Below, one piece after another: positions 39,323 through 39,665 of a DNA stretch of 39,665 bases; the first letter of the stretch is position 1, and each line of letters starts with the position of its first letter. Origin of the DNA: CAZCBJ01 sp964496705 (GTDB lineage: Bacteria; Chloroflexota; Anaerolineae; Anaerolineales; Anaerolineaceae); contig CAZCBJ010000011.1 in the NCBI GenBank assembly GCA_964496705.1, positions 1 to 39,665 on the forward strand, read 5' to 3'. The position numbers and the translations under genes were made by a program. A model generated the notes under the pieces. The model saw only the letters and a list, made by a program, of their open reading frames with translations, made no database searches and was not told where the DNA came from.

Positions 39323-39665
39323 GGGACAAGTGTAGCACAGCTCGTCGGCGGCGTCGCGGCGGATTTCGGCGACGATGCGCAGCAGGTGGGCGCGCACTTT
39401 TTCGGGGGGACCCAGCGAGCGGCGCACGCTGAGCCGGGTGCGGTTGAGGCTGTTGATGGCCTGATAGGCCTGGGAGAGGGTGCGCGCGGTGCGCTGCAGC
39501 GCGGCCAGGTCGGTGGGCCGCGCGCCGCGGCTGCGCAGGCGCAGGATTTGCTCGGTGCAGGCGATCAGGTCGGAGAGCAGGGTCATCCCGGCGCGGTGGA
39601 TGTCGGGGTCGATGCTGTTGGGGGGGATGTGGGCGGAGCGCGGCAGCCGGGTTCTGCGCGGGGAG
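39323..39665 (-). other. Open frame of unknown status at the window edge
   Basis: The reading frame of the phosphotransferase continues without a stop to the right edge, giving a protein-like sequence (HIPPNSIDPDIHRAGMTLLS, then SLNRTRLSVRRSLGPPEKV and AEIRRDAADELCYTC). It may be an N-terminal extension of the phosphotransferase, the end of an upstream gene read through, or a high-GC chance frame. I do not recognise it. Confidence 0.35.

Overview
The window looks like a chromosomal segment of an uncultured, GC-rich bacterium, most likely Chloroflexota (Anaerolineae-like). This is an inference from gene content: a BTAD/NB-ARC/TPR regulator, DUF4432 and GH4 sugar genes, corrinoid methyl transfer, multi-PAS/GAF c-di-GMP proteins, HEPN-MNT pairs, and many short intergenic hairpin repeats. 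No rRNA or tRNA was seen to confirm it. A run of exactly 100 N (899-998) is a scaffold gap inside a repeat array, so this is an assembled draft.

Layout. 1-1228: a tandem array of hairpin-forming ~95-99 bp repeats with a GxxExxY (PD-(D/E)XK-like) gene lodged inside one repeat unit. 1229-5053 (+): a solute-binding-like protein with no signal peptide, a gutted MBL-fold remnant, a ParA plus ribbon-helix-helix pair behind a consensus promoter overlapped by an inverted repeat, and a methyltransferase. 5088-5701: a DUF559 gene between direct copies of a REP-like hairpin. 5706-13648 (-): aldo/keto reductase, an HD-GYP / GGDEF c-di-GMP pair (the HD-GYP gene carries a frameshift), and a small membrane protein. 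13779-13923: a broken rubredoxin. 14094-17645 (-): corrinoid protein, homocysteine S-methyltransferase and a [2Fe-2S] corrinoid reactivase, which together form a split B12 methyl-transfer module. 17948-18585 (-): a small membrane protein and an EthD-like protein, divergent from a large BTAD regulator (18699-22079, +).

22246-34443 is mainly sugar metabolism on the minus strand: a DUF4432 epimerase-like protein, a PfkB kinase, a D-lyxose isomerase-like protein, two MFS transporters, a BadF/NagK-type kinase, a GH4 glycosidase, a LacI regulator and a DegT aminotransferase. The last block is headed by a consensus promoter with a perfect LacI-type operator at its start site. Two HEPN/MNT toxin-antitoxin pairs, in opposite gene order, sit in this region. 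34571-38342 (-) is a metal-homeostasis operon: a yybP-ykoY (Mn2+) riboswitch with an attenuator, a DedA protein, a small membrane protein and a P2-type ATPase. An APH-family phosphotransferase closes the window and its frame stays open to the right edge.

Three themes stand out. Two predicted PD-(D/E)XK-type genes are each embedded in a different hairpin-repeat family. Several genes have an extended -10 (TGC-TATAAT type) only 6-8 nt before the start codon, which suggests leaderless mRNAs. The Mn2+ riboswitch ties a DedA protein and a SERCA-like ATPase into one probable manganese-export operon. At least six other intergenic repeat families occur. All functional calls come from motif recognition by eye; no database search was run.
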